Shown: piece by piece, positions 12,601-23,600 of the stretch
Layout of the letters: each line of letters starts with the position of its first letter
Position numbering within the stretch: the first letter of the stretch is position 1
Assembly (NCBI GenBank): GCA_037975125.1
Contig: CM075857.1
Location: 43,475,172 to 43,539,171, forward strand
Length of the DNA: 64,000 nt
DNA from: Latrodectus hesperus
Lineage: Eukaryota > Arthropoda > Arachnida > Araneae > Theridiidae
Direction of reading: 5' to 3'
Notes under the pieces: model-generated
Database searches by the model: none
What the model was told of the DNA's origin: nothing
What the model saw: only the letters and a program-made list of their open reading frames with translations
Program-made: the position numbers and the translations under genes

Positions 12601-14874
12601 TCAAAATTATTTGACCCTGCAGGCTACATTTCCCCCTATGTTGTTAGAATGAAAATTTTGCTACAAAAAATATGGGTTAGGGGGTTGGATTGGGATGAGC
12701 GACTACCTGAAGATATTGAAGTTGAATTTAGAAATTGGCTAAAAGAAATAAGCTACTTAGAAAACTTGCAAATTCCCAGAAAGTACTTTGAATATGGGAA
12801 CAAGAATATGGACATAAGTCTTCATGTATTTTGCGACGCGAGTATTAAAGCTTATGGAGCTGTTTCATATTTTAGATATCGCAACGCTACAGGAACTAAT
12901 GAATTTAAGACAACCCTTGTAATTTCAAAAAGTAAGGTGGCACCACTCAAAACCTTGACCTTGCCTCGTTTAGAATTAATGGGTGCGATTATAGCTGTGA
13001 GAATTTGTAAATATTTAGGGAAATTATTTAAAGATCTAATTCAAGAAATATATTTTTGGACCGATTCTGAGATCGTGCTACATTGGATAAAAGGAACATC
13101 CAGGGAATGGAAACCCTTTGTCTCCAACAGAATTATAGAAATACAAGAAAAGTCTTGTCCGGCAGATTGGAGACATTGTAGTGGCAAAGAAAACCCAGCA
13201 GATTTATTGACCAAGGGGTTAAGTGTCGAAAACCTTAAAGAAAGTAATCTTTGGTGGAAGGGACCTCAGTGGCTTGAGGGTCCTTCTGAAAATTGGCCAG
13301 TCCAAAAAATATCAGAAAAATACGATGAACATCATGAGAGACGCAAAACGGTTTTAGTAAATCAATGTATTTTAAAATCCAGTGAAGCTATTATCGACAT
13401 TAAAAAATTTAGTGATGTATCAAAATTTATAAGAATTCTTGCCTACGTTAAACGATTTGTAGCTAAAATTAGAAGATTACCGGCGGAAAATGGTCCACTT
13501 ACCGCTACTGAATTACAGGAAACAGAAATCTTTTGGATAAAGAAGATTCAAAGAGAAAACTTTCCATCGGAAATTAAAAATCTAGAATGCGGAAAAGATG
13601 TATCAACGAGTTCTAATATTTTATGTTTAGCTCCGGTTTTAGATGAAAATGGCATTCTACGAATTAAGGGACGGCTAAGCGAAGCTGATTTTATGATAGA
13701 AGAAAAACATCCGATATTACTTCCCAATAATTCCAGATTTACCGAATTACTTGTGCTACGTGAACATCGAAAAGCGTTACATGTAGGAGTTGCCGCAACG
13801 TTGACAATTTTGCGACAAAAATTTTGGATTCCTAAGGGACGACAACTCGTGCGGAAAATAATTAATAGATGTTTGATTTGCAAGAAAAGTGTAGCTAAAC
13901 CGGCGAAACAAATGACAGCACAGTTGCCGAAGGATCGCATAGCTGAAGCTCCTCCATTTAGCGTAACGGGTGTGGACTTCACAGGACCAGTGTATATAAA
14001 ATGGGAGAAAGAAACTAAAAAATCGTATATTGCGCTTTTCACATGTGCAGTCACAAGGGCTGTGCACCTCGAATTAGTTTCTGATTTGTCGACAAACAAA
14101 TTTATGTTAGCAATACGAAGATTTTTCAGTAGGCGGGGAAATACACGCATATTTTATTCTGATAATGCTACTACTTTCAAACGTGCTAACAAGGACTTGC
14201 AATATTTTTTCAATATAATTAAAGATACAGAATTCAAGAATTTCATAGCTTCTGAGGGAATAGAATGGAAATTCATAGTCGCACTTGCGCCATGGTGGGG
14301 AGGCTTCTATGAGCGTTTAATGAGAAGTATCAAGCAACCTTTGAGAAAGATTCTGGGCAGAGCTCAACTTGATTTCGAGGAGTTTATGACGGTCCTTGCA
14401 GAAGTGGAAAATGTGTTGAACCATCGTCCACTCACCTATGTGTATAATGATGTCCACGAACCTGAACCTTTAACGCCTGCTCATTTTCTGCTCTCTGGAC
14501 AAAAACTTCAATATCCGTGTAATTTTGCAGAACTTATGGGTGTTAATTCCACAAAACAATCCCTAGTTAAGCGCAAGCAATATCAAACGAGACTTATCAG
14601 CCAAATTTGGATAAAATGGAAAAACCAATACCTCCTTGATTTGAGAAATTCTCATTATTTGGGAACACCTGTCAGCAATAAAAATTTACAAGTGAACGAT
14701 ATAGTGCTCTTAGAAGGAAAAACAAAGTCAAAGTTCTTATGGACTTTGGGTCGAATTACGGAAGTGATGAAGGGGCGTGATGGACTGGTGCGCTCGTGTG
14801 TGGTAAAGACTGAAAATGGAGAATTCCGTAGACCAGTCCAACTCTTGTATCCCCTCGAGTTTCCAGACTCATAA
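9604..14874 (+). CDS. BEL/Pao gag-pol polyprotein (about 1756 aa)
   Basis: The frame is open from 9574, but the codon there is GTG. The first ATG is at 9604 in good context (aaaATGt), so I use it. Domain order: coiled charged N-terminus; DUF1759-type gag (about residues 130-240); three Cys-rich zinc knuckles (about 345-410); aspartic protease (DSAS, Asp486); reverse transcriptase with fingers near 768 and YVDD at 897-900; Pao A17-type region from about 992; RNase H from about 1070; H2C2 integrase zinc finger (about 1383-1429). The integrase core has Asp1458, Asp1520 and Glu1570 (DD49E). A DUF5641-type C-terminus starts at about 1650. Gag and pol share one frame, as usual in BEL/Pao. No stop or frameshift was found. 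Confidence 0.95.
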   Translation: MSTKDLDRLKHKRAIERTITTKLISKIEVSLVDEGIDKNEPEEHLEVLIEKKKGLKTLDSEIENLIEIELLEQEINVSDEYQEKCIRIANKIRRCIQNKNKTSVDKNSVETKSSENTASECTNVSNAIKLPKLNIKQFSGDPKYFNEFWNCYENTIEQNSSLSKIQKFAYLKTFLTGQALNVVSGFELSSENYDNCVTLLKDRFGRKDVIINTFMNKLLNLEKVKNVSNVRELRKLYDELEICIRNLESLQVASGSYGHLLTPILMKLLPEELVIEFNRNRKSHENTDVSELLSFLKNEIQCRENTSLVLSEKKFSSNQFKNVNKSPMRNLPSATAFNTQVKSFNCIFCLGPHDTFKCRMPVQNKIEKLRAEKRCFVCFKKFHQSKYCYSNKYPCNKCKNKNHHTSICLNKINPNVIRGNQLINEIPNQINEINEDHDPTVRNSEIISSVSSCEENSETSKYVYLQTCTVKVFSNTNSAFTRIFLDSASQRSFITQSLVNTLKLYPKRWENLSIYSFGMKQTNEKAYPVVEIKIERKNGSTVKIEAVAVPDITAAKLQMPSLQVRKLMRAKHLELADSSYAGNELLDVGILIGADLFWDFVLNERVRINKTLIAINTIFGWTVVGSEFKANVSCSQNCIAVMKNIVTDDLKIFWDLENLGISDKNEELSIKDKEIITQFENGLSYKNKRYEVKLIWKQLPEELNDNFEVAHRRFENLKLKLSEDEKTLAEYKGIITEQLENGIVEECNDKILNSGYFMPHRPVIRPDSETTKVRIVFDASSKMKNSKSLNDMLYPGPNLNPNILDVILKFRRNEIAFSGDIEKAFLNISIAEEDRKYLKFLWFADYANEPFKIMNMKRLPFGVNSSPFILAITIKYHLKKYIETNPDCCEMLNSVMYVDDVFHGTENIEQAFEISRDAVKILNDASMKLRKLTSNSKQLIELWIQEGLLKPGEDTASHSKLLGLKWDSENDIIKLDVHTLKASASIQEYSTKRTVLGTVSKLFDPAGYISPYVVRMKILLQKIWVRGLDWDERLPEDIEVEFRNWLKEISYLENLQIPRKYFEYGNKNMDISLHVFCDASIKAYGAVSYFRYRNATGTNEFKTTLVISKSKVAPLKTLTLPRLELMGAIIAVRICKYLGKLFKDLIQEIYFWTDSEIVLHWIKGTSREWKPFVSNRIIEIQEKSCPADWRHCSGKENPADLLTKGLSVENLKESNLWWKGPQWLEGPSENWPVQKISEKYDEHHERRKTVLVNQCILKSSEAIIDIKKFSDVSKFIRILAYVKRFVAKIRRLPAENGPLTATELQETEIFWIKKIQRENFPSEIKNLECGKDVSTSSNILCLAPVLDENGILRIKGRLSEADFMIEEKHPILLPNNSRFTELLVLREHRKALHVGVAATLTILRQKFWIPKGRQLVRKIINRCLICKKSVAKPAKQMTAQLPKDRIAEAPPFSVTGVDFTGPVYIKWEKETKKSYIALFTCAVTRAVHLELVSDLSTNKFMLAIRRFFSRRGNTRIFYSDNATTFKRANKDLQYFFNIIKDTEFKNFIASEGIEWKFIVALAPWWGGFYERLMRSIKQPLRKILGRAQLDFEEFMTVLAEVENVLNHRPLTYVYNDVHEPEPLTPAHFLLSGQKLQYPCNFAELMGVNSTKQSLVKRKQYQTRLISQIWIKWKNQYLLDLRNSHYLGTPVSNKNLQVNDIVLLEGKTKSKFLWTLGRITEVMKGRDGLVRSCVVKTENGEFRRPVQLLYPLEFPDS

Positions 14875-15053
14875 GACTCAAGAAAAAAACTGTGAACTTT
14901 ATATAACGTTTTTTTTTTGTTTGTTTTCATTGTTTTGTGATTTTTGAATTATTGATTTTTCTATAATTGTTAATAATTGTAAATGTTATAATGTTGTTTT
15001 CTTAGTATCATTTCAGAAAGGTGTGATAATTTGTAAAATTATCAGGTGGGGAG

Positions 15054-15334
15054 TGTGAAGAATGCTCTCTCCGATCTATTTTACGCCAGTAGGTGGCGCG
15101 GTAAGTCAGTGTGAGAAAAGTATTGTGTTACGAATAATAATATTATGTTACATATGAGAAAAGTATTGTGTTATATAATTAATTGTGCTACAAATTAAGT
15201 ATATTGTGTTTTGGAAATGTGTATATAGTTGTAGATAAATTAAATGTTGTGATGCGTGAAATTTGCCTACCTCTTGATTGATGAATCCGAGTCATTTTTT
15301 CTTGTGCTACACAAAAATTGAGTGATTTTATTTA
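15054..15334 (+). repeat. 3' LTR of the BEL element
   Basis: 281 bp, identical to the 5' LTR over its full length as far as I can read. It is preceded by the purine run AGGTGGGGAG (15044-15053), the likely plus-strand primer, and followed by GACAT. Confidence 0.95.
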
Positions 15335-15345
15335 GACATAAGTGT

Positions 15346-15516
15346 TTGTTTGTCGCTCAACAGTCATTTTTTGCATACGAGGGCTAATTAGACCGGGACT
15401 TACGGTTTAAAGTGGATTCCGAACCACTACAAACATCCATGCCCAAGGTGGGATTCGAACCCATGAACTGTTGAACCGAAGGCAAGAGTGCTAACCATTC
15501 GGTTGCCAGCTCGGCG
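15346..15516 (-). mobile_element. tRNA-derived SINE (family A), minus strand
   Basis: 171 bp with an 11-bp target duplication GACATAAGTGT (15335-15345 and 15517-15527). Read on the minus strand it starts with a tRNA-like head: a box A-like region (near GAATGGTTAGC) and box B GGTTCGAATCC. A unique body (GGATGTTTGTAGTGGTTCGG) follows, with a short ACAA-rich tail. It depends on a LINE for movement and is transcribed by RNA polymerase III. The BEL element inserted into its left target duplication. Confidence 0.88.
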
Positions 15517-15528
15517 GACATAAGTGTA

Positions 15529-16587
15529 AAATGCACAGGCATATGATCCATCATCTTGGAAGAAGCTGTATGGGAATTACATAACCTCAGTAGCTGTGAA
15601 ATAAATGGCTTACATACTTAGCTCTTCAGTAGCTTCAGATGTTTATCGGGCAACCCTTACATGATATGTTTTATCAATAAAAACGCAGTCACGGCTATGT
15701 GAAAATGCGCGGTAATTTATAATAAATAGTATCTATTCATAATATCCTCAAGCAATCGTATTCAAATATTCTGACGTTTATAAAAACAAATGCTTTGTAA
15801 TTTTTTAACACAGACAGTGTATAGTTTTGATCAGTGTCGATTTTGAACAAGCGGCTGCTTATTTCGTTGTTACCGAATTATACTGTTCAAATGACACACT
15901 GCTATAATTTCTGTAATGATAATCTTAATAATTATCGGATACGATAAGTATTCACATTTAACAGTGCAGCAAGATACTGTCATTGCTCACCGACACATTA
16001 ACAGCAGTTTTCAACTATTAAATATATTGACCTTTTTTTTTATCAAATCATCTATGTGCTATTTATTACCAGCACAACGCTTGACCACACATTGTAAAAT
16101 TCACCTAACAATGTTTTGTGGGACATTATATCCTATCTTGGTCCACCAAGGCATGCATGCTAAATCATGTTTGAAACAAGTTGAGCTTAAAATCCTACTT
16201 TGTTGAATCTTAAAATACTAACGAATTCGAAATAGGTTGCAACATTTACAGCATAGAAGAACATAGTTGACGTAATAAAGTCAAGTGTATATCAATTTAT
16301 ATTAGAATGGTTTTACAGCGTATCGATTTTAACATTCTTTATTGTTGTTACTCTGAACAGCAAAATATTTATTTTATCCTAAATCTGTGATCATTTACAT
16401 GAAAACAACACACATGCCGGATTTCAAACAGTTTATTTCTTTTTCGAATTCACTTAATTTATTTATTTTCAACAGAAGTTCATAAGCCTAATTTAATTTG
16501 AAATAGAAATTTCGGTAGTCACTTTAAAATGATGGTATAACGTTCTAGTTTTATGCTAAAAAAATTTACAGTTTCTTATTGAAGAGT
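15529..16587. other. Intergenic DNA, no gene recognised
   Basis: Unique-looking AT-rich sequence right of the nested elements. A 96-codon open frame at 15916-16206 has no recognisable domain or codon pattern and I do not call it. Confidence 0.5.
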
Positions 16588-16596
16588 GCTTTTATA

Positions 16597-16885
16597 TTTG
16601 TTGTTGTTGTTTCTTATCCTCAGTGTCTGACGGAGTCAGAACAAGATCCACGAGCCCGTTGACTGTAAGAAATTCGAAGACTAGGAGAAGTTTGCTAAAG
16701 TGAACCTCCTTAGAGAGACCCATGCAATCCAAAAGGGGCTCAGGAGAGGCCTGATGACTTTGGCACTTAGTGCAGGTGACGAAGGTTTTTCTGCCCTCGT
16801 TGTAAGTGAAGCACTTGATGTGACCACTAGCTAATCTTGAGAAAGTAGTTCGGGTACGTCTGTCACAAGGGAGGTCAAGGGACAA
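16597..16885 (-). mobile_element. 5'-truncated LINE 3' end
   Basis: Target duplication GCTTTTATA at 16588-16596 and 16886-16894. The 3' end carries a (CAA)n tail at the low coordinate. The remaining minus-strand frame (ending about 16592) holds a LINE C-terminus with the pattern IKCFTY...CTKCQSHQASPEPLLDC, a known Cys/His ending of spider Jockey/R1-type pol proteins. It is a different family from the LINE at 7949-8867. Confidence 0.8.
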
Positions 16886-16894
16886 GCTTTTATA

Positions 16895-19800
16895 CTTTTT
16901 ACTGATATTTGATGATGATAGTACGATGAATAAATCGAATTCTGTATAATGTAAGACTTAAAAGTCAAAATCTAAAGATTTTATAAGCCTTTATTAATTC
17001 ACGTACTATTCTAACAACGAGAATTTACGGGATGTCGTGTTTTCAAGGAAAACTGTAACTGTACTTGGTATATTTTGGCAAGGGTTCTTCTGGAAAGGGT
17101 GTAGTCCAGGGCTAGCCCTGGGTGTAGTCAACGACTTTAACTAGTAGGGCGGGTGTAATATTGCAAACAAATGTGGAAAACGCAAGCAAATATTTTTTGA
17201 ATATAAGAGCAAATTAATGCAATAATATTTAAATGCTTGCAAGCGATAAATATTTTAATTTTTTTCTTTAATAAAAAAGAATAAATATTTTTGATTAACA
17301 CATTATTTATGACAGAATGATAGTAAAATTTATCTTTCTTTTAAATTGCATAAAATTTGTACGAAATAAATTCGGAAATCAAAATGGATCATTTATCTAA
17401 CTACTTCTATAAGAAAATTACTAATCTTATCTTCCATCAATTTACTTTATCTAAAATCATGTGAATTTATTTTTATTTTATCAATTTTATTTATAGCTTC
17501 ATATATTTCAATAATTAATAAAATTTCAGTTGATTAAAAGAATTTAAATTCAGTGCTTAATTTCAAACTCTTAATAAGTGTGGAATTAACTGTGTAATAA
17601 AATGAAACTTTTAATTGGAATAAATGTTTAAATATTTGTAATTCTAAAGATTTGCACATTTGGATAGCAAATTAAAAGAGATTGGTAAGAAACCCTTTTT
17701 TACTTCGCTAAATTAATTAAGGCTTGCGAATTAAAGCAAATCAAACTTGAGCGCAGGACTAACAGAATTTAATCTGTGCTTGCTGGTAGCAGTTAGCCAT
17801 CAATGTTTCAAATAATGAAGCCAAATTTTAAAAGCTTAAAACAATATTAATTTAACACTATACTGCTAATAGAATACTGTTTGCGTAAACTACTATAATA
17901 ATTGCTGTAAACACTTTAACGGAATACTATAATCTTTTTTGTAGCGATTACAATAATTCCTTTGATTCTTGAATAATTTTAGTAACTTGGTAATCACAGC
18001 AACAAGAATCAATATTCTAATTATTTTTTTGAATCATTAGAAGTACCAAGAATGCAATATCGATGAACTTCTTAATTGCCAATTTTTATGTACTTACATT
18101 GCGGACTCAATTAATATGCCAATAATAATAGTCCACCGTTTTGTTATGCTCATTGTCTTATAATAATGCCAAATTTTCAAAGTCGGCATTTCTGGGTTTG
18201 ATTTGAGACCTTGTTTAGCAACAGCAGATGAATGTTGCATTTTGATAGTAAATTTTGTGAAGTGGAACAGTTTTTCTCCCTAATTATATGTGAATGTGAT
18301 TCATTCTTTGGAAAAGACTTTCCAGTAGGCAATATGGCCATTGTTAAATAATAACGTATTTAATAATTGAACAATATATAAATTTGAACGAGTACACTGA
18401 ATAAGTTATAGAATTTATATGTTGAAAAAGTTGCGAAAAATAGACTTTAGGAAATATAATGACAATACATGCTAAATTTCAACAGAAGATATCACATCAA
18501 TCAATGAAAATCTTACTGAACAGCCATATTAGCATGATAAAACGCAAAACAGAATATATCCATGAAATGAATTATCATGAGGTCATCTTTTTATAATTTC
18601 CTAAATTCACAGCAAACAAGATTACATGTATTAATTATCCACTTCTCACAAATAAATATAAATCCTGTAATATATAGATAAAAATGTATTTCTGGTAACA
18701 ATTTAGTTTTAGCGTTTTATCCCGTCTTTCTACAAGCCATTAGAACAACTTGAGAAAATGATCCAATAAAAAGAAATCATAATATTTCAGTGTTTAATTG
18801 TATAAATATATACTGTCATCATATAAGCAGCAGTGTGGCATAGTCTAATAGTACCTGTCATGTTCTGGTGTCAACCTTCCTCTGTCATCAAAATATAGAA
18901 TAAAAAGTATATTGAAGTAAATTTTCGTTCAATTGATAAAATTGAGAAAATCATAATTATATTTTGCAAATTTTAATACATTAAAAAATAGAATGTTTCA
19001 TTATTAGCTAACTTAATGTACAGCATAAAGAATGTTTTTTACATTGATAATCTCTGATGTATAGTTTAATTATTATTATAGCCTAATGTAGCACAAAAAA
19101 CCCGGTTAAGTACGCAAGTTAAGTTTCCTCTAGAGGCTATTTCAAAAAACTAGACTAATGTGAACCTTATAAGTTTTTCTTTTCAACGCTTTATTCTATA
19201 CATTTTAAAATTGCATTATCAAACTCGATAATTTGAACAATTTTATGCACATTTTTTTCAATTGACAAAAAGGTTAAGCTAGTGACTTTTTACATAATGC
19301 AAGACACACATTATATTAAAACAAAATGGTGAAGTTATATTAGGGTCAGAATAAGAAATTTCATATTACATAACAAATTGTAGGAATTATAAATAACTCC
19401 AACCAGGCGATTTTTCTAATAGAAATATTTAGTGATTTTTAAAAATGATTTTAAAATTTTTGGTAAAGACAACTTTTACAAAGCTCATCATAACTTTTAA
19501 CCGAATTTCGTACTAGTTTCAGAAGTTCAGATTCCGTGGTTTAGGAGGCTTTATTTAGTGAGATTCAAGACTATATGACCTTCTAATATGAATTTCATGC
19601 CTTCGAATGCGCAATTTTCATGTTGAAAACATGTCAACGCATTCTAACAATGACCTTTTCAGTTCTTGACCAGTGTGAGTGGCTCTCTTCTGCAGCTTTT
19701 CTCTGCAGGTATGATTCTTTTCTTGAGAGATCTTTTTACAATAGAAATACCCATTTCTATACAATTACTTTTTGAAAATTGCATTTCTTCCTCAAGAAAG

Positions 19801-20146
19801 TCACTTCTTTTGTCTTTAAAAATTTTTTTTAGACTTCTCATTTTAATTATAAACTTCTATAATTTGGAATAAAAAGGATCATATTTTGATTATTAACTCA
19901 ATCATCTGTAGAAAATTTCTTTTATTTTCAGCCAATATGATCTCTGTGGCTCTGGAATGGAAAAATTTCCTTCACTAAAACATAGTAATGTCTAAGAGAG
20001 ATCTTTCAGTTTTTTTTTTCTTCTCTTTTTATCATCTGTGTTGTTAATTGGAGCTATTGTTCTGTTTAGCCTTAGCTTGGTTCTAAAATTTTCTATTGTT
20101 CAATTTTCATTCCTGTATTTTAGTTTCTATCAAATTAATTTAATTA
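16895..20146. other. Intergenic DNA
   Basis: AT-rich, with no gene I can support. A locally GC-richer patch near 17090-17150 contains the small palindrome around GGGCTAGCCC. A 60-codon highly charged minus-strand frame at 19659-19841 looks coding-like (Lys/Glu/Arg-rich) but matches no family I recognise. Confidence 0.45.
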
Positions 20147-20157
20147 ATTGTTCTATT

Positions 20158-20417
20158 GACACCCACTCTGTCTAAGGGTCAGCGTGCTGACTGCGAATAG
20201 GAAGTCCAAGGTTCGAATCCCGGTTCGAGCATAAATGTACCTTCTCTCTTGTCTTTGTTCTTTCCTTGTATCAATGGTTGCTTTATCCTATGAGTGGGTA
20301 CCTGTGGCATGTGTATACTGAGGAAGTCGGGGACTCCACAGCAGATTACGGTTGGAAAAGTGGAGCAGCGTACCCCATATTGGCAGCTTAGCTGGCACAA
20401 GACAACAATTTTGACAG
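20158..20417 (+). mobile_element. tRNA-derived SINE (family C)
   Basis: 260 bp between an 11-bp direct duplication ATTGTTCTATT (20147-20157 and 20418-20428). The tRNA-like head has a box A-like TAAGGGTCAGCGTGCT and box B GGTTCGAATCC, followed by a body unlike the other SINEs in this window. Transcription would be by RNA polymerase III from these internal boxes. Confidence 0.82.
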
Positions 20418-20528
20418 ATTGTTCTATTTACCATTTCATTAGATATGCTTTTTAAAATTTCCCATTCTTCAGAACAAATCACATTTTATTTTGAAGCTTC
20501 ATTGCTGTTAGCTCTCAGACTGTTTTAA

Positions 20529-20605
20529 TCAAGCTTAAGAACCAGTTACAAATTTAGATACATTAATTACTTGTATCTAAATTTGTAACTGTTTCTTAAG
20601 CTTGA
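20529..20605. repeat. Near-perfect 34-bp hairpin
   Basis: The arm at 20529-20562 pairs with 20572-20605 with one mismatch (33 of 34), around the 9-base loop TTAATTACT. It has the size of a microRNA precursor, but the pairing is more perfect than usual for one. Confidence 0.85.
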
Positions 20606-20617
20606 TCAAATGTGCCA

Positions 20618-23600
20618 AAAAGCATGCAAGAAAATAGTATAAACCTGCTTTTTAATGGAATATAATATTCAAATCTTTAAAATATTTTCCCCGTTTGCAG
20701 TTGACTAATATAAAAGCAATCAGACGTCAAATATAGTTGAATATTTTTTGCGTTGCCCTTTTGTCTCTTAATCGCAAAACATACGTATAATAATCAAGAA
20801 AATTTTTTTAATCTAAATTAAAAATTATTAGAATTTTTTATATATTATAATATAGATTTCAAAAGATTTGACTCTAATAGTCAAATTAGATATGATCTTA
20901 AGCTACCAAATATAATTATGCATTTATATACTTACATAAAAATTTTCTATGATTGTGTTTAATATGTTTTATATTTAAAGAACAAATATATAGATAACAG
21001 TATATTTAAAGAACAAATAATTAAGAAGTTTCTCAAATGAGTGAATTTGTCATTCATACAAAATAACGATATGGTGCTACAAATCTAGAACAAATTAAGA
21101 AACGTAAAGAAATGTTTCACACATAACTGCAAGTTCACAATTTAAAAAAAAATGTTCAAAGCATTAACAATTTTTGTTTATATTGTGAATTTCTATATAA
21201 AAATAATTTAAAGAAAGTTCTAAAAGTCAAAGTTATTGATAATTTGTGCTTTTTATTTTAAATAAGATATATATAGATTCATAAACGAAAATTGTTTTTA
21301 ATTTGAGCAAATGATGCAGTTTACTCTGTTAGTACAGGTAAAATGCATTTAAGTACTAAAAATTTGTAAGATATTATATTGCAATTTTTTCAAATGTTAC
21401 TCTTTTTAGGCATTGTACTTGTACCATTTCAGGGGTATAACAGTGCAGATGGTATTTCTGATTTCATGGCACAACTGTGTGGATGTTGTGATGATATTTT
21501 TTTCTTTTTCCAAATTATTATTGCGTTCCACTTTGTAAGCATATTTAGCTTATATCGAACTTAATGCTTTCAATTTACACACTTTCTTTGGAGTGGTATG
21601 CTTACAAGATGATGGCCTGTCATGGTACACCACAACACATCTGAATTTTCAAACATTAAAGAAAAAAAAATTAGTACAAAATATGAAAATTACACCCTCA
21701 GCATGGTTAAAGTTTCAATATTTTGAAAGTTTATAAATAATGAAATATACCTAAAAATTTTCATTCATTAGATATAAAAATCTTAATATTCCAAACAAAA
21801 ATAAAATATTACTTTTTTATTGAAATTTGAAGACAGGAACTTTAAATTTATAAACTTGATATTCCAGGATAAAAAGAAATAACGCTTTCCAAATTAGTGG
21901 TCACAACAAATGACCCTATGCACGAGAGTAATTTAAAGCTAAATAATAAAGCTATAAAAGATGTTTATTTTCTGCCTGCCGAGTTTTTGCCCGTTGTTGA
22001 ATTAAGAAATGCTGAAAAGAATGGAATGAAGCAAGCATCAAAATGTTGCACTTGGTTTGGCTTAAAATATAGGCAATGTTTCATTTTAAAATTTTGATTA
22101 CAGCATTTATTTCTAACAATAATAATTAAGATTTCAATAAAATTACACTGTTGCCATTAAGCAGTAACCAAATTCTCCTGGTTTCAAGAAAAAAAGGAGG
22201 CATTTTTCTTCCTTCTTATAAAATAATCATATGCAATTATTGGAGTGTAACTGCCCATGATTATAGTAGGAAAAGTATGTACAATATCGGATCACCCTCT
22301 TTCCATTTTAGTGTATTTAAAAAAAGTAATGATATTTACTTTCATCAGAAAAATATTCTTTTTGCTCATTTCAACAAACATATTTCTGCTGTTTCACAAT
22401 AAGTCGCCTATTAGAAGTATTGCAATTTAGATAAAAAAAAAACTCCAAACTTAAAAATTTCATTCTAAATTAAAAAAAAAATTACTCTAAAGGGAATTTT
22501 TAAGTGTTCCAGTTTATTCGATTTATTTTTAGCTGATCCATATATTAGACTTCATTTCGTTGAGCAAATTATTTTGAACAAAGCTAAGTAAACAGTAAAA
22601 AGTTTTACATTATATTATAAACATTAATTCAAATAAAATTACTCTCTGTACATTTTATATTTTAATATATTAATAATTATTTTAATATTATGTAAATATA
22701 GCATGAATATTTATTCAAGTGATTATTAACTTAATACATAAATATTAATATCTATTGAATCATTTATATTAATTCAATATACACAGCCAATTATGGCTAT
22801 AGCTTTGTCCTTCAGTTTAATCATTCAGATTAGATTCCCCCCTCAGACATGGATGTTTGTAATAATTCAGAATCAATTAAAATAGTAGATTCCAATCAAT
22901 CACAGTTTCCATGTGCAAAGCAACAAATCAACCAACCAACATATTTCCATAAAACAACATAATACTGTATATATTTATCTCATGGATATATGAAACATGT
23001 CACATTACAATAATGTATTACGTTTGTAGCACAAAATGTAATATATTATTGTTGTCATAATATTTATCTTAAAATGAGTAAAGTAATCTACAATCAGAAA
23101 CTATACAAGTACACTTTATTTACAATATTCTACAGTAAAATTGATCTTACATAAATACTAGATGAATCAACATATGGCATTGAAATTAATTTTTATTTAT
23201 TTTATAAGCTAATATTAAATCCTACATCAATTTTTTTGTGTGTGTAGATTCTTTTCAAAAAGTTATTTATAAAAAAATTTCCTATAACTTAAAAATGGCA
23301 TAGTCAAAATGACACCATTATTTATTTTAACCTTAACAATGAAATAGTAAGGTTCAGTGTACATACAATCATGTAGAATTATATCACAGTTAAAAATTTC
23401 CTCACCTGTAAAATGAGCTGTTCAAAGTATTTTCAAAGTTAGAGTTCTATTTGGCAGATAAATAAATATTTGAATGAAAAGCAATGTAAAAGTGCTGATG
23501 CAAAAATTATACAATTTAGTAATACCATGCTTGGTATTAATACAAAAGCAATAAAATATTAAGTATATTTTCAGCTTAAAGTTATGCTTTTTCAAGTGAA

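Larger units (their letters stand above)
9205..15334 (+). mobile_element. Complete BEL/Pao LTR retrotransposon with identical LTRs
   Basis: 6130 bp, flanked by the 5-bp target duplication GACAT (9200-9204 and 15335-15339). The two 281-bp LTRs (9205-9485, 15054-15334) showed no difference when compared base by base. The primer binding site follows LTR1, a purine tract precedes LTR2, and a single uninterrupted gag-pol frame lies between. There is no envelope-like ORF. Everything needed for copying appears present, so this is a young and possibly active copy. Confidence 0.96.
6700..15526 (-). mobile_element. Old Tc1 transposon, interrupted by a LINE, a BEL element and a SINE
   Basis: The left end at 6700 starts CACTCGTGTC and shares ATAAATTAAGGATAAT with the inverted right end. 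The right end is split by later insertions: its inner part is at 9180-9204 and its last bases, ending AGTG, at 15517-15526. TA target duplications flank both ends (6698-6699 and 15527-15528). Subtracting the nested LINE (919 bp + 10 bp TSD), BEL (6130 + 5) and SINE (171 + 11) leaves about 1.6 kb, a normal Tc1 length. It encodes a broken transposase on the minus strand (separate entry). Confidence 0.88.

Noticed and set aside
13548..14150. 200-codon minus-strand frame in the BEL element
   Set aside because: Lies antisense to the integrase of an intact polyprotein; no recognisable domain.
19659..19841. Charged 60-codon minus-strand frame as a gene
   Set aside because: No family recognised, very short, and no splice partners found.
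20179..20250. Genuine tRNA gene
   Set aside because: Boxes A and B are present but no cloverleaf with an acceptor stem follows, and target duplications show it is a SINE.
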